Shown: positions 1 through 13,262, counted from the first letter of the stretch. The stretch is DNA of 64,000 bases from Piliocolobus tephrosceles (GCF_002776525.5 NC_045441.1:132161411-132225410), one strand, 5' to 3'. Program-made: numbers and translations. The notes: generated by a model from the sequence alone, not told the origin.

Positions 1-22
1 AAAAAAAAAAAAAAAAAAAAAA
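1..22. repeat. Poly(A) run at window edge
   Basis: Twenty-two consecutive A residues open the window. This is most simply the A-tail of a retroelement whose body lies to the left; the window does not show which one. Confidence 0.5.
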
Positions 23-90
23 TGGAGGTAGAGACTGAGGTGAGAGGAAGAAATTGGGGTCGTGGGGATTGTTTAAAGAAAGTGGATTTA

Positions 91-402
91 GGCAGGGCAC
101 AGTGGCTCACGTGTGTAATCCCAACACTTTGGGAGGCCGAGGTGGGTGGAGCACAAGGTCAGGAGTTTGAGACCAGCCTGGCAAATATGGTGAAACTCTG
201 TCCCTACTAAAAATAGCAAAAAAAAAAAAAAAAAATTGGGCCAGCGTGGTGGCGGGAACCTGTAGTTCCAGCTACTCAGGAGACTGAGGCAAGAGAATTG
301 TTTGAACCCGGGGGGCGGAAGTTGCAGTGAACCAAGATCACACCACTGCACTCCAACCTGGGTGACAGAGTGAGACTCTGTCTTAAAAAGAAAAAGAAAA
401 AA
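91..402 (+). mobile_element. Alu element (AluS-like)
   Basis: Both Alu arms are present, with a middle A-rich linker expanded to about 19 A and a terminal A-rich tail. It is flanked by a 12-bp target-site duplication with one mismatch, aaagtggattta at 79-90 and aaagtgggttta at 403-414. This shows ordinary L1-mediated insertion. The frames across it are Alu translations and not genes. Confidence 0.93.
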
Positions 403-907
403 AAAGTGGGTTTAGAAAGCAATCAAAAAGAACACTACGTGAGCTGAATGGAATAAAAGTTCTGTGATAATCAATCTGAAAGAAAGACACCAAAGACAGA
501 AGAGAAGAAGAAATGGAGAAAAACCACAAGAGAGATTCTGGTGTGTGCCACCTAAGGCAGCGCACTTGGCAAAATTAACCTAAGTAACTGTTTCGAGTGC
601 CCAGAATCTGAAGAGAGGCTGCTCAGAAGCGGGCAGAGCTCCTGAATGGATCTGTGGCTCTGGCAGGGAAAACATATTTTTACTGTAGATCTAGGGGACA
701 AAAAGGCTAGGAAAAGAGAGTGGTGGCAATAGAGAGAGAATAACTCAAGGAAGTAAATGAGCTCTTCCTGGGTGTAACGGTGAGAGATGTCCTAACTGGA
801 GAAAGCAATGGCCTCACACCATGTTAAACGGTAGATGAAATTAAGGAGTCTGACAATGACTGCCTACCTCTTCAAGCACATACTTAGCAGAAGTGAGGCT
901 CTTGGAA

Positions 908-1322
908 TTTATTTCAACTATATAGAGAATCTGCCCACATTTCCTTATGCCATTCTACCTGTGGGCTGATTCTGAGCTTGTTCCATGTCCTGGAGTTTGG
1001 TAGAGAAATGCAGGAAGGTGAGAATTGCAAGACATTGTTATTAGAAAAGAAAATCCCCTTTGCTCGCATCTTCCCCCTTTCTAATGTATACGCAATAAAA
1101 GGTATCCCAAAGTCAATAGGGTGAAAATTCGACTGGAAGAAGATCTCGGATTGGGGTCTGCTTGAGAATGGTTTTGTCAATCACTGGCTTGCTTGGAGGA
1201 GAAAACTTGGCAGGTAGATGAATGTCATCATTAAGGGTTATCTCAGGGATTTTGGACAGTTGGGGAACTGTGGTGATGGGCCCATGAATAGATACAGTTT
1301 CTCTGCTCTGGCCTTCATAAAG
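908..1322 (-). other. Candidate terminal exon, unconfirmed
   Basis: Read on the minus strand, a frame is open from 1322 to a TGA at 1113-1115 (69 sense codons). It is bounded upstream by an in-frame TAG at 1323-1325. Its composition looks protein-like: prolines and lysines spread among hydrophobic residues, ending in PVEFSPY before the stop. About 200 nt past the stop is an AATAAA (TTTATT on the + strand at 908-913), so the layout resembles the 3' end of a transcript. The frame has no usable ATG of its own. The possible splice acceptor near 1322 (aataattag) lacks a good polypyrimidine tract. I do not recognise the peptide. It may be an exon, a decayed retrocopy, or chance. Confidence 0.2.
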
Positions 1323-1475
1323 CTAATTATTCTCCCTCCTTAAGGATCTGGAGCCTAAACAAATAAGTGGAAGGCAATGATCTCCTCTGAGATGCAGTAT
1401 ATTTTTGCATATTCCCTCCTACTGAAATAATAATTCTCTCTCAATGACAATCCCTTCATCTGTACATGTGCATGG

Positions 1476-1493
1476 ACACACACACACACACAC
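1476..1493. repeat. (AC)n microsatellite
   Basis: Nine AC units in a row; short and likely length-variable. Confidence 0.9.
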
Positions 1494-2923
1494 GATTCCA
1501 TCTTCTCCCTAGAGACCTGGATCTTTTCCCCACAATGGCTGGTTTGGCCCCAAGGCTGAGACATCAGGTGCTGTTACTCCACAGTCCTCTAGGTAACCTC
1601 AAGAATATTACATCTCCAGTAGCTCAAAACTGATTTGTGTTCCCTATTAACCCTGAAACTAAATTCAAACTTCACTATGGCAGAAGCCCTCTTATAACTG
1701 CCTCTTTAGCCCAGGCTGACCGAATAACATGCCTCATGCACAATTCCATTCTGTATTACCAACAAAATATCTGTTCCTATCAAGTAAATGAGCTTACTCT
1801 CTTCATCATGACCAGTTCCTTCTGCTTGGAATGGCCACTTACTCTTCTAGGAACATGTATCACAACATCTTCCCCCACCCCACATTCTACCACACATAAG
1901 AAAAAGTGTGCCAGTCCTTTCCACTACCATAAAAACCCTAACTGCTAATGTCATTTTATTTTGATCTTCTATTTAGCACTTAGGGACTTAGATTACACAA
2001 GAGCTAAACCCACATTAACATCTTGTAGAGGGTGAGAGAAAAGAAGTGCAATTAGCAGGGAATTATAAATTAATGAGAATTCATGAGAATTAATAAAGGA
2101 GCTAGCATACTGTTTTTCTTAGGTATCCAGAAAATTAAATTATGTATAATGAGAACAAACTGCTCATTAAGGATTTTCCTCATCCCAAACAATTTACAGC
2201 ATCTCTTGAAGAGGCAGGTCTTTGCAGGTCCCTACTCAGGTCTCAGCTATCTACCCAAGGTACTGTTTATAAAGGAGTGAAGCATCATTATTGTCATGTA
2301 TCATGCATTCTGACAGTGAAATTGCAGTGGAGGAGCTATGCTTTCCCAAAAGGATGCCAAACACTTATTACAGCAAGATTATGTGTCTCTGATGATAGCC
2401 TCCTAGCAAATAATTGAGCAATACTTAGGAAATATACTTATAAATAAATAGAAAATTTAAGACTTTAAGGCAATAGCAGCGTTGGTTCAGAAAATTTAGG
2501 TTCAGACACTAAAAGTACAAGTTATAGGATAAGAAAACTGAGATTGTGACTCAAATTTACAAATGTCTTATGAACATAAAGAGCCTGTTGATCTCTAACC
2601 CTCCTAACACATTCGCCTCTCTTCATGTAGGAGCTAGAGTCAGGAGTTATCCAACCAGACTCTGTCCAGCCACCTACTTTCTCGCTCTGCAGAGGAGCTA
2701 CACATAAAATATTGTTCTTATCCCTGCGTTTCCTTTCACCTCTTACGGCCGTTAGCCGTTATTTCTTATGCTCACATCTGGGTCTTCTTTTACCACAAAC
2801 GTCTGAGCTCAGATAGCACTCCTTCTCTCTACATTCTGTCTGTTAGTCTAAAATGTTACAAGCCAAGACCAAGTCATAAAAGGGTGGTGATAGCACCACC
2901 TTTTCCTTTCTAATAAGGAAAGA

Positions 2924-3238
2924 GGCCAGGCGCAGTGACTCATGTATGTAATCCCAGCACTTTGAGAGGCTGAGGTGGGTGGATCACATGAGGTCACGAG
3001 TTCGAGACCAGCCTGGCCAGTATGGTGAAACTCCGTCTCCACTAAAAATACAAAAATTAGCCAGGCGGGGTGGTGGATGCCTGTAGTTCTAGCTATTCAG
3101 GAGGCTGAGGCAGGAGAATTGCTTGAACTCGGGAGGCAGAGTTTGCAGTGAGCCAATATCATGCCACTGCACTCCAGCCTGGGTGACAGAGCAAGACTCT
3201 GTCTCAAAAAAAAAAAAAACAAAAAACAAAAAACCAAA
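2924..3238 (+). mobile_element. Alu element (AluS-like)
   Basis: A complete dimeric Alu begins ggccaggcgcag and ends in an A-rich tail interrupted by C (aaacaaaaaac). Target-site repeats are not clear. Confidence 0.92.
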
Positions 3239-3938
3239 ACCTGGAATCTGTAAGTTGAACATGATCATTTCTGAGTACTTAACAACATTCAAAGAGGCAA
3301 ATCACTGGAGTGGAGCTTAGGTAAACGTCAATGGAGTTGAGAAAATCAAGAGAAGTCAAGGTATTGATTGGGTTATCCACACAGACATAGAAGTTACCTA
3401 GGATTATGGCAGAATTGAGGGTAAAAAAGATGGTTCTCAGCGAGATGCCTAAGCTTCAATGAGTAAGGGGTACTGACCAATAGGTTTCGGGGAGGGAGAG
3501 AAGAGGATATAATCAGTGAATGAGTACCAAAGTGGCAGAGATTTTTACATCAAGGTCTAAAAGAATCAATTCAGATGTCATATTTTCTAAGAAGTCTGCC
3601 CTGCTCTGCCTTCACCAATTGTATTAATACTAAGGAAATTATTGAAAGTTTTCATAGTGCTCTGCAAGTTTCTGCTGTATTACAAACCAAGCGGGGTCTA
3701 TTAGTTCATGTTTCCTCTAGACTGTGGGCTTTCCTGTTCCCTGTTCTACCATTCTCCATTGCCCCCATCCAGTGTAGTTTATTTTGATGATTTTTCTCAT
3801 CACTTTAGCATATCCCAGATGTTCAAACAAATAGCAGTTATTTAAAGTATTACAGGCTGCTTACCACTATATATGTTAAAAAGAAAGCATGAATGCTGAA
3901 CTTAGTATCCATAACATCAATTTCAATATCCTAGTTGT
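3239..3938. other. Intergenic, no gene seen
   Basis: Seven hundred bases between two Alus with no recognisable exon. The segment 3600-3790 has the loose character of an ancient L2/MIR-type relic (a 'ctctagactgtgggct' wording), but the match is too poor to call. Confidence 0.4.
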
Positions 3939-4247
3939 GGCCAGGCATGGTGGCTCACACCTGTAATCCCAGCACTTTGGGAGGCTGAGGTGGGTGGATC
4001 ACGAGGTCAGGAGATTGAGACCATCCTGGCTAACATGGTGAAACCCCGTCTCTACTAAAAATACAAACAAAAAAATTAGCTGGGTGTGGTGGTGGGCGGC
4101 TGTAGTCCCAGCTACTCGGGAGGCTGAAGCAGGAGAATGGCGGGAACCCGGGAGGTGGAACTTGCAGTGAGCCAAGATCGTGCCACTGCACTCCAGCCTG
4201 GGCGACAGAGCAAGACTCTGTCTCTAAAAAAAAAAAAAAAAAAAAAA
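3939..4247 (+). mobile_element. Alu element (AluY-like)
   Basis: A full-length Alu with the AluY-type wording cacgaggtcaggagattgag followed by accatcctggctaac. TSDs are atcctagttgtg (3927-3938) and atcctggttgtg (4248-4259), 12 bp with one mismatch. Confidence 0.93.
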
Positions 4248-6204
4248 ATCCTGGTTGTGATGTTGCACTATATTTTATCAAGATGGTACCACTGGCAGAA
4301 ACTGGGTTAAGAGTACATAGGATCTTTATGTATTATTTCTTATAATTTCAAGTGAATTTGCTATTATCACAATGTAAACATTTCTATAAATAAAACTCAA
4401 AACATCATTACATGTTTTTAATTTAAAAATTAAGAAAATAGACCTAAACAGATTAGAGAAAAGGAGAGGGGAACAGGAGTGAGGAATGAGGATAAAAGAT
4501 ATATGTTATTAATAAAATAAGTTTTAAATTATAAAAAAATTATCTCAATTCAGTGAATTCACTCTTGGCTCATTACTGGCTACCTAATTAGCCAGTAATT
4601 GATTGTAGAACAGAATCCATTACTATGGAATAATACTCTCTACTGAATGCATTCAAAAGATGGGTGCGTGCCTCATGTCTGTAATCCTAGCTACTTGGGA
4701 GGCTGGAGCGGGGGGTGTGTGCATCCAAGGTCATAAATCAGAAGTTGTAGTTTAAAAAAAAAATTCTCCATATAATATAAAGTTTATAAGATGAGCCCAT
4801 GGAGCTCCAGATACAGTCATAGGCATCACATTATTGATTCAGTTATGCAAAATATAGTCCATTTCAATTCCAGGTATCATGTATTTACACATCCACTGAT
4901 GCAATCTGAGTAATCACTCATGAAAAAATAACTGTGTCACCATAGTAACAGTTAAGTTTACCTTTCAAAATCCCATGTTTTGGGCAGTTATGCTAGGTAC
5001 TCATTTTAATTGTCTGGATAATTGACTTTTAAAGGCACATTGCCATTAAATAACAATACCAGTTCAGTTTGTTGAACTAATTATCTTACTATTTTCCATC
5101 TTTTCATTCTCCTACTAAATTTTCTGTGAAAACATTATATTTAAAAATAGAAGAGGAGAATTTTGTGCTAAGGGTTTTTAGTAGATATGTTAGATAATAA
5201 ATTACTGGGGAAAATTACTTGCAACTTTCAGATCCACTTCTGGAAAGGTTGTATTATGTTCATTAACCTTTTTGTGGGCATATGAGAAAACAGAAAGTTC
5301 AAAAACTCAGGTCCATTTGATCTTTAAGAATGTATTCAATGAGGAAACATCTACTCAGCAATTGCTATGGACTGGTAACTATACTAGATGCTGGTGAAAA
5401 AACACAAATGACATATAACCTCTGTCCTCAAGGAGCTCAAAATCTAGTAAAAAAGACAAGTAAACAGAAAATTACATTGAATGTGTAAAGAAATAAAGAA
5501 AGATATGGAGCAAAATCCTGTGGAAGTAAAGAGTGTGCAAAGAGTGGGTTGTCCTTTGTTCTGGGGAAGCCAAGTGGGAGTGACATACATACTGTTCTTT
5601 TAAAAGGAGTAGGTGTTTGAGTGACAGAGAGGAGAATAAAGTGCATTTCAGACAGGTTTAATGATATGAGAGAAAACAGCATCTTCAAGGAGCTTTAACT
5701 TCCTCACTTATGGTTCTAAATCAGTTTCCATTAGAGTTCTGACTGAAATGTAATCTGGGGAAAGACTTTAGAAAGGTCAGGAATCAAGGTATCTCAGGAC
5801 TGGCCATCTCACTCTCTGTGCTCCCTACTCCCACCCCCGTCACTCTTGTTTCTCCAGCTACTCTTTTGTCTTCTTCCCTCTCTTGACCAATCTCCTCTGA
5901 GTCCCTATTACATGATACATCTGCATAGCCATAGATTCATCACGACTACCTTGCCCCAACTCATTCTAAACTTTCAGGTCAAATATCCACCAATGCCTTT
6001 GAGTTTCCCTTCAAATTCCTGAGGGAGAACTCTAATTGGTCCACCTTATAGTTTTCAGACATGTCCATGGAATACCATAAAGTTTCACATGGTAAACAAT
6101 TAACCCTAATGTATCATATGAACAAAGGAGACATAATGACCATTGAAAAAGTCACTATTTCACTTTTCTTATCTAGATTCGTGTTTTCAGAATGAGATGC
6201 TCCA

Positions 6205-6350
6205 CAATTTCAGTGTTTTGCAACCCTGGATGCACATTACAACCACTTCTGAGAGTTTTTGAACACCCAGACAACATGCCCAGAAATTCTGATATAATTA
6301 ATTGGTCTGGGGTGAGGCTTTCCAGGTGACTGTAATGTGCAGACACATCA
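6205..6350 (+). mobile_element. MER5-like hAT (Charlie) DNA transposon relic
   Basis: The order of words (ttgcaaccctggatgcacatt, a pyrimidine-rich middle, ggtctggggtgaggc, ccaggtgactgtaatg) matches the non-autonomous MER5A/B elements as I remember them. It is strongly diverged, as expected of a pre-primate DNA transposon fossil. No transposase is encoded. Confidence 0.55.
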
Positions 6351-6824
6351 AGAACCATGAAATTATCTCTTAGTGTGTTACCTAAGAAGCGATGATCAGC
6401 TTCCCTGACACCAGTGACTAATGAAGTCCTTCCAGCTTTGGCCAACGGCATTCACCATATAGCCAGAGAGTCTCTGACATCACACTCAGCTGATCCCCCT
6501 ATACCTTAGGTATATGTTGCTGAAAGTAAACGGGAGTTTTTTAAGGAAAAAAGTGTATTCCCTCCCTTCAGAAATGCAGGTATTCCAGATTATAGAATAG
6601 GGGATGAACAAATGGAGAAGGTAGGATGGTGAATGATGGGCTAAATTCTCACTGGAATCTCTGAATTCTATTAACTGGTGGTAACAGTAGCTACATGGCT
6701 TATGGAGTGATTCTGGTGCAGCTGACCTTGACAGATAGTATTCTCCTCCCCAGTGATCTCTATTGGGATTTCTATCTCTTCGGTTCAGAGCCAGTTCATT
6801 CAATGCTCAGTGAGGGGCATTAAT

Positions 6825-6870
6825 TTCACTTAATTCTGTTTTAGCTTTTCACTTAATTCTGTTTTAGCTC
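6825..6870. repeat. 23-bp tandem duplication
   Basis: The unit ttcacttaattctgttttag plus three bases occurs twice head to tail, with copies starting at 6825 and 6848 and nearly identical. This looks like a small replication-slippage duplication. Confidence 0.85.
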
Positions 6871-8184
6871 CTAATGTGGTCAGAGGACTGGAGGGGCGGG
6901 TAGTCACCTCTTCATCTGGATCACCTGCCTGGCTGGAAAATTACTAGGAATGGGGTGTTGTGTTTCATAGGGTGCCCCCTTCAAGAGTGAGGGTGGCCCA
7001 ATCCTGCCTAGGCTATTCCAGGACTAGCAATCACAAGGTTAATTTTCTGTCTCAAAGATCCATGTCTCCTGAATCATCCAAAAACAACACTGTGAAACTA
7101 GCCCAATGTCATCAGTTATTTATCCCAAGATTTATTGGCATGGACCTGCAGCCGGATATTTATCCTGGGCTAGGACTTCTAAGGACAAGGTATGAGAATA
7201 AAGCAAAGCAGCAGATAAGCAGCTCTCAGAAGGCTCACATTCAGTACCCGTATCTCAGAACTCCCAGATCCATGTGCAGAAAATCACTGTCTCATATTAG
7301 AAACACCAATACACAGACATATACTCATGTATTTCAGACTGTGGTCACCATTACCCAGCTTATGTGTGAGTTCACACACACTTGTATACACACATCATTC
7401 CCCATCCCCTTCCCAATAGCTCATTATCAATATTGACACATATTTGTGTCAGAGTGGAAATAAATTCCCACTGCCTGAATCTGTGTTCACTTTCATTATG
7501 AACGACTAGAGCTTTCTACTTCTCCTCTTCTCTCACCACCTTACACATCACCCTAGAGATGACACACCAGGGATAAGGCACTTTTGCCCATAGAGAAGGA
7601 ATGTGCTTCTTTTGGAGGATGAGCTGGCCCTGTGGCTTTTCTGTCTTCCTAGTGGGAAGGGGGAGCTCCCCAACTGAAGTAGAAGAGCCCAGAGGTGAAT
7701 CTACACAGTGAAGGCAGGGAGCAGGGAACAGACATTTTGACAATGAAGAAGCTTTTTCTCAAATTCTCATCCCTGCTACTATAGAAACATTAGCTACCTT
7801 GGAGGGCTGAGAATAGTTAGCCATTCCTTCTCATCCTTCTCTTTCATATTGCTCTACTTTCCAGAGGTCATCTCATCTCAGAGGCTGTGCCTGTGCCTCC
7901 AAGAACTGGTGGTCACCACAGTGATGACATGCACACTCTTCTGTTCTCTCTCCCCTCTCTAAGGCCATGTATCATCAGTCACATGCCAATGCCCAGAGGC
8001 TACAGCTGGACTATGTCCAGGTTAATTCCAATGTAAGGTTCTGTAGGACTTGAAAAATAACTTGAAATAACCTTCTGTTTTCCCCAGAGCCTAGGTAAGT
8101 TGCATAGTTTGGGACAGGCCATGTCTCCTATTTTCTGTCTTCTACCATTGGTTACCTGTAGTTTGTCCAGAGGTCTCAGCTAGA

Positions 8185-8437
8185 GGGAGAGAGAAAACAT
8201 CCCATGCTCATAAATTGGAATAATTAATATCATTAAAATCACCATATTGTCCAAAACAATTTAAAGACCCAGTGTAATCCTTATCAAAATACCAACATCA
8301 TTTTTCACAGAATTAGAAAAAAAATAAATCCTAAAATTCACATGGGAAAAAAATGAGTCCAAATCGCCAAAGCAATCCTAAACATGAAGAACAAAGCTGG
8401 AGGTATGACATTTCCTGACCTCAAATTATATGACAAG
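8185..8437 (+). mobile_element. L1 ORF2 fragment
   Basis: The bases encode a degraded part of L1 ORF2p just after the reverse-transcriptase core. They align with 14000-14225 and 19050-19275 in this window: the 'atcccatgctcat' start, 'aaaatcaccatattg', then 'tcctgacctcaaattatatg'. It is truncated on both sides and lies directly before the start of the next L1, so it is a separate older insertion. Confidence 0.8.
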
Positions 8438-9873
8438 GGAGTAAAAAATGGTGGGTAGGAGGGAGGATTAAATTGCAGCTCCCAATTAGATGCACAGAGC
8501 AGAATGTGGAGACTCATATTGTGGACTTTTGCTCCAAGAACTACTGCAGGAATATACCAGGAAGGCCAAGATAATCCACATACCCTTTGAAGGAAACAAA
8601 TTGATCCTGCAGGACCCAGGAGACAGTCCAAATTCTGTGAGTGCCCAAACTGTGAAAGTGGGAAAGGGAGATTGTCCACCCCCAAACACATAACCTCACT
8701 GGGGAACCTGAAGGTCCAGATCATGGGAGAAGGATTAGACCTTACCTGGATCTGAGACAATTTACAGAGCTGAGTGAAATACAGGGATGGATGAAACAGT
8801 GGGAAAAGCCCTGTGGGCTTGCTGGGTCCCCAGGAAAGTCATTTCTGACTTGTTTCACAGTAGTCCTTGGGGAGGGCTGCCAGAGGAACTGGGAAAAGAC
8901 CACAGGGAGAAGGAAACCTCCAGCTGAACTTTGTACCAATTCCAACTGAATGCAAAGTTTCCTGGCCAGACCTCAGGGGAGGGTGTGAATCTGGTGTGCA
9001 GACTTAACAGGCAAGGAGGCAGGAAAACCTTACTTGCTTTCTCAGCCAGGAGGCTGGTAGCCTAGGGCAAGTTCTCAGCCCTACTTGCCTACTGACTGGA
9101 AACAAATTTGGCACTGTTGAGGGGACATGGTGGGAGTGAGACAGGCCTTTTGGGTTACGTGGGAGCTGGGTGAGGCCTATAACTGCCACCTTTCCCCCAC
9201 TTCCTGACAACCTGCATGACACAGCAGAGGCAGCCATAATCCTCCTGGAAATATAACTCTATTGACCTGGGAACCACATCCCATCCCCCACAGCAGCCAC
9301 AGCAAGTCCTGCCCAAGGAGAGTCTGAGCTCAGACACGCCTAATGCTGCTCCCACTTGATGGTCCTTCCCTACCCACCCTATTGGCTGAAGACAAAGTTT
9401 ATACTCTCTTAGGAGTTGAGGGCCGTGCCCACCACCTGATCCTCATCTATACTACCACAGCTGATGCTCTCTTGAAAGCATCACCTCCTGGAGGGAGGCC
9501 AACAAGCACAAAACTAGTGCATTAAATAACTGCAACTAAGGATCCTTACAGATCCTGTCCACTTCACTCTCCAGCCACCTCCACTGGAGCAGGTGCTGGT
9601 ATCCGTGGCTGAGAGACTTGAAGATGGTTCACACCAGAGAATTCTGTGCAGATACTCCCCACACCACCACCATCCAGTATTAACTTGGAGACTGTCAGCC
9701 CTGCTGGATGGCTAGATCCAGAAGAGAAATAATGTACTACAGTTTGGCTCTCCAGAAACCATATCCCTAGGAAAAGGGAGAGAGTACTACATCAAGGGAT
9801 CACACCATTGGACAAAAGAATCTGAATAGCAGCCTTGAGCCCCAGACCTTCCCCTCTGACATAGCCTACTTCA

Positions 9874-10905
9874 ATGAGAAGAAATCGGAAAAACAATTCT
9901 GGTAATATGACAAAACAAGGTTCTTTAACATGCCCCCAAAAAAATCACACTAGCTCACCAGCAATGGATTCAACCCAAGAAGAAATCCCTGAACTGCCAG
10001 AAAAAGAATTTAGAAGGTCAATTATTAAGTTAATCAAGGAGGCACCAGAGAAAGGTGAAGTCCAACTTAAGGAAATAAAAAAATATATATATATACTAGA
10101 TATGAGGGAGAAATCTTCAGTGAAATAGATTACATCAATTAAAAACAATCACAACTTCAGGAAATAAAGGACTTACTTAGAGAAATGCAAAATGTACTGG
10201 AAAGTCTCAGCAATAGAACCAAACAAGCATAAGAAAGAACTTCAGAGCTCAAAGACAAGGTTTTTGAAATTCAATCCAACAAAGACAATGAAAAAATAGT
10301 TTTTAAAAACGCACAAAGCCTCCAAGAAGTTTGGGATTATGTTAAATGACCAAACAACCAAACCTAAGAATAATTGGCCTTCCTGAGGAGTAAGAGAAAT
10401 CTAAAAGTTTGGGAAACATATTTGGGGGAATAATAAAGGAAAACTTCCCCAGCCTTGCTAGAGATCTAGACATCCAAATACAAGAAGCTCAAAGAACACC
10501 TGGAAAATTTATCACAAAAATATCACCACCTAGGCACATAATCATCAGCTTATCTAAAGTCAAGACAAAGGAAATAATCTTAAGAGCTATAAGGCAAAAG
10601 CACCAAGTAACCTACAAAGGAAAACCTATCAAGTTAACAGCAGATTTCTCAGAAGAAACCCTACTAATTAAAAAGGATTGGGGCTCTATCTTCAGCCTCC
10701 TTAAACAAAACAATTAGCAGCCAAGAATTTTGTATCCAGTGAAACTAAGCTTCATTAATGAAGGAAAGATACAGTCTTTTTGAGACAAACAAATGCTGAG
10801 AGAATTTGCCACTACCATGCCAGCACCACAAGAACTGCTAAAAGGAGCTCTAAATCTTGAAACAACTCCTGGAAACATATCAAAATGGAACCTCTTTAAA
10901 GTATG
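9874..10905 (+). pseudogene. L1 ORF1p remnant
   Basis: ORF1p is the RNA-binding, coiled-coil nucleic-acid chaperone of the L1 ribonucleoprotein. The first 84 codons (9874-10128) are open and contain the polar N-terminal region. A stop and frameshifts follow. Homology resumes at 10409-10717, which includes the RRM/C-terminal part with the peptides IQIQEAQRTPGKF and PPRHIIISLSKV, and continues to about 10905. It cannot make a full protein. Confidence 0.75.
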
Positions 10906-11727
10906 AATCTCACAGAAGCTATAAAAAATATGTAATCAAAAAAATGTATTCAGGAAACAAATAGCACAATGAATGGAATAGTACCTCACATCTCAATACT
11001 AACATTGAATGTAAATGGCCTAAATGCTCCACTTAAAATATGCAGAATTGCAGAATGGATAAGAATTTGACAACCAACTATCTGCTGCCTTCAAGAGACT
11101 CACCTGACACATAAGTACTCACATAAACTTAAGGTAAAAGGATGGAAAAAGACATTTCATGCAAATAGACACCAAAAGTGAGCAAGAGTAGCTATTCTTA
11201 TATCAGACAAAACAAATTTTAAAGCAACAGCAGTCAAAAAAGATAAAGAAAGACATTATACAAGGCCTTGTCCAACCAGAAAATATCACAGTCTTAAATA
11301 TGTATGCACCTAACACTGGAGCTCCCATATTTATAAAACAATTACTACTAGACCTAAGAAATTAGAGAAAGCAACACAGTAATAGTGAGGAACTTCAATA
11401 CTCCACTTGCAGCACTAGACAAGTCAAGACAGAAAGTAAACAAAAAAAACAGTGGATTTAAACTATACCCTGGAACAAATGGACTTAACAGATATGTACA
11501 GAACATTCTACCCAAAAATCACAGAACATACATTCTACTTGTCAGTGCATGGAACTTTCTCCAAGATACACCACATGATAGGCCACAAAACAAGTCTCAA
11601 TAAATTTAAGAAAATTGAAATTATATCAAATACTTTCTCAGACTACAGTGAAAAGAAATTGGAAATCAACTCCAAAAGGAACCTTCAAAACCATGCAAAT
11701 CCATGGAAATTAAATAACCTGTTCCTG

Positions 11728-12037
11728 CCTAGCCACAGTGGCTCATGTCAATAATCCCAGCACTTTGGGAGGCCAAGGTGGATGGATCACCTGAGGTCTG
11801 GAGTTCAAGACCAGACTGGTCAACATGCCAAAATCCCATCTCTACTAAAAATACAAAAATCAGCTAGGCATGGTGGCACATGCCTGTAATCCCAGCTATT
11901 TGGGAGTCTGAGGCAGGAGAATTGCTTGAACCTGGGAGATGGAGGTTGCAGTGAGCCAAGATCACACCACTACACTCCAGTCTGGGTGACAGAGTGAGAC
12001 TCAGCCTCCAAATAAATATGTAAATAAGTGAATGAAT
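11728..12037 (+). mobile_element. Alu inside L1 ORF2
   Basis: A complete Alu whose A-tail has become an A/T-rich (AATA-type) repeat. It is flanked by 16-bp TSDs, aaataacctgttcctg (11712-11727) and aaataacctgctcctg (12038-12053), which are host L1 sequence. The Alu is therefore younger than the L1. Confidence 0.95.
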
Positions 12038-12967
12038 AAATAACCTGCTCCTGAATGACCATTGGATCAATAATCAAATCAAGTTGGAAATTTAAAAATT
12101 TTTTGAACTGAATGATAATAGTGACACAACCTATCAAAATCTCTGGGATACAGCAAAAGTGGTGCTAAGAGGAAAGTTCATAGCCTTAAATGCCTTCATC
12201 AGAAATTCTGAAGGAGCACAAATAGACAATCTAAGGTCACACCTCAAGGAACCAGAGAAACAATAATAACAAACCAAACCCAAACCTAGCAGATGAAATG
12301 AAATAATGAAGATAAGACCAGAACGAAATGAAATTGAAACAAACAAAACAAAGGAAACAAAAAGCTGGTTCTTTGGAAAGATAAGTAAAATTGATAGCTC
12401 ATTAGCAAGATTAACCAAAAAAAGAAGAGAGAAAATCCAAATAATCTCAATAAGACATGAAACAAGAGCTATTACAAGCAGCACCACAGAAATACAAAAA
12501 AAAAAAAAAAAAAATTAAAGGCTAATATGAACACATTTACATGCATAAACAAGAAAACCTAGAGGAGATGGACAAATTCCTGAAAAGATAACAACCCTCC
12601 TAACTTGAATCAGGAAGAATTAGAAACCCTGAAAAGACCAATAACAAGCAGTGAGATTGAAATGGTAATAAAAAAAAAAATTACCAGCAAAAAAATGGTC
12701 AAGGACCAGACAAATTCACAGCTGAATTCTATCACACATTCAAAGAAGAGTTAGTACCAATCCTATTGACACTATTCTACAAGATAGAGAAAGAGGGAAT
12801 TTCCCCTAAATCATCTGATGAAGCCAGTATCATCCTAATACCAGAATCAGGAAAGGACATAACAAAAAAAGAAAACTACAGACCAATTTCCCTGATGAAG
12901 ATAGATGCTAAAATCCTTAACAAAATACTAGCTAACTGAATCCAACAGCATATCAAAAAGATAATCC

Positions 12968-13262
12968 GGCCAGGCGCGGTGGCTCAAGCCTGTAATCCCA
13001 GCACTTTGGGAGGCCGAGACGGGCGGATCACGAGGTCAGGAGATAGAGACCATCCTGGCTAACACGGTGAAACCTCGTCTCTACTAATAAAATACAAAAA
13101 ACTAGCCGGGCGAGGTGGTGGGTGCCTGTAGTCCCAGCTACTCCGGAGGCTGAGGCAGGAGAATGGTGTAAACCCGGGAGGCGGAGCTTGCAGTGAGCTG
13201 AGATCCGGCCACTGCACTCCAGCCTGGGCGACAGAGCAAGACTCCGTCTCAAAAAAAAAAAA
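12968..13262 (+). mobile_element. AluYR-type Alu inside L1 ORF2
   Basis: A young-looking Alu with the cercopithecid variants: 'ggctcaagcctgtaatc' start, 'actagccgggcgaggtgg' and 'gctgagatccggccactg'. The TSDs aaaaagataatcc at 12955-12967 and 13263-13275 are perfect 13-mers. This copy supports an Old World monkey source. Confidence 0.93.

Larger units (their letters stand above)
415..2923. other. Non-repetitive stretch, no gene recognised
   Basis: About 2.5 kb without an identifiable interspersed repeat of any length. It contains the terminal-exon candidate at 908-1322 and an (AC)n run at 1476-1493. The bases at about 1800-1850 resemble the 3' part of an ancient L2 LINE (a wording close to 'ctgcctggaatg'), too weak to annotate separately. 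No other frame looks coding. Confidence 0.5.
4260..8184. other. Long intergenic stretch with faint ancient repeats
   Basis: Nearly 4 kb with no convincing exon. A short Alu-like stretch lies at about 4664-4712 (ctgtaatcctagctacttgg), possibly the remnant of an Alu monomer. An L2/MIR-like segment ('tactcagcaattgctatgg' through 'caaggagctcaaaatctag') lies at about 5350-5450. The MER5-like relic and the small tandem duplication are listed separately. The rest is AT-rich unique sequence. Confidence 0.45.

Noticed and set aside
6823..7436. 158-codon frame at 6960-7436 as a gene
   Set aside because: No domain, signal or splice context, and its upstream DNA contains a slippage duplication. It is a likely chance frame.
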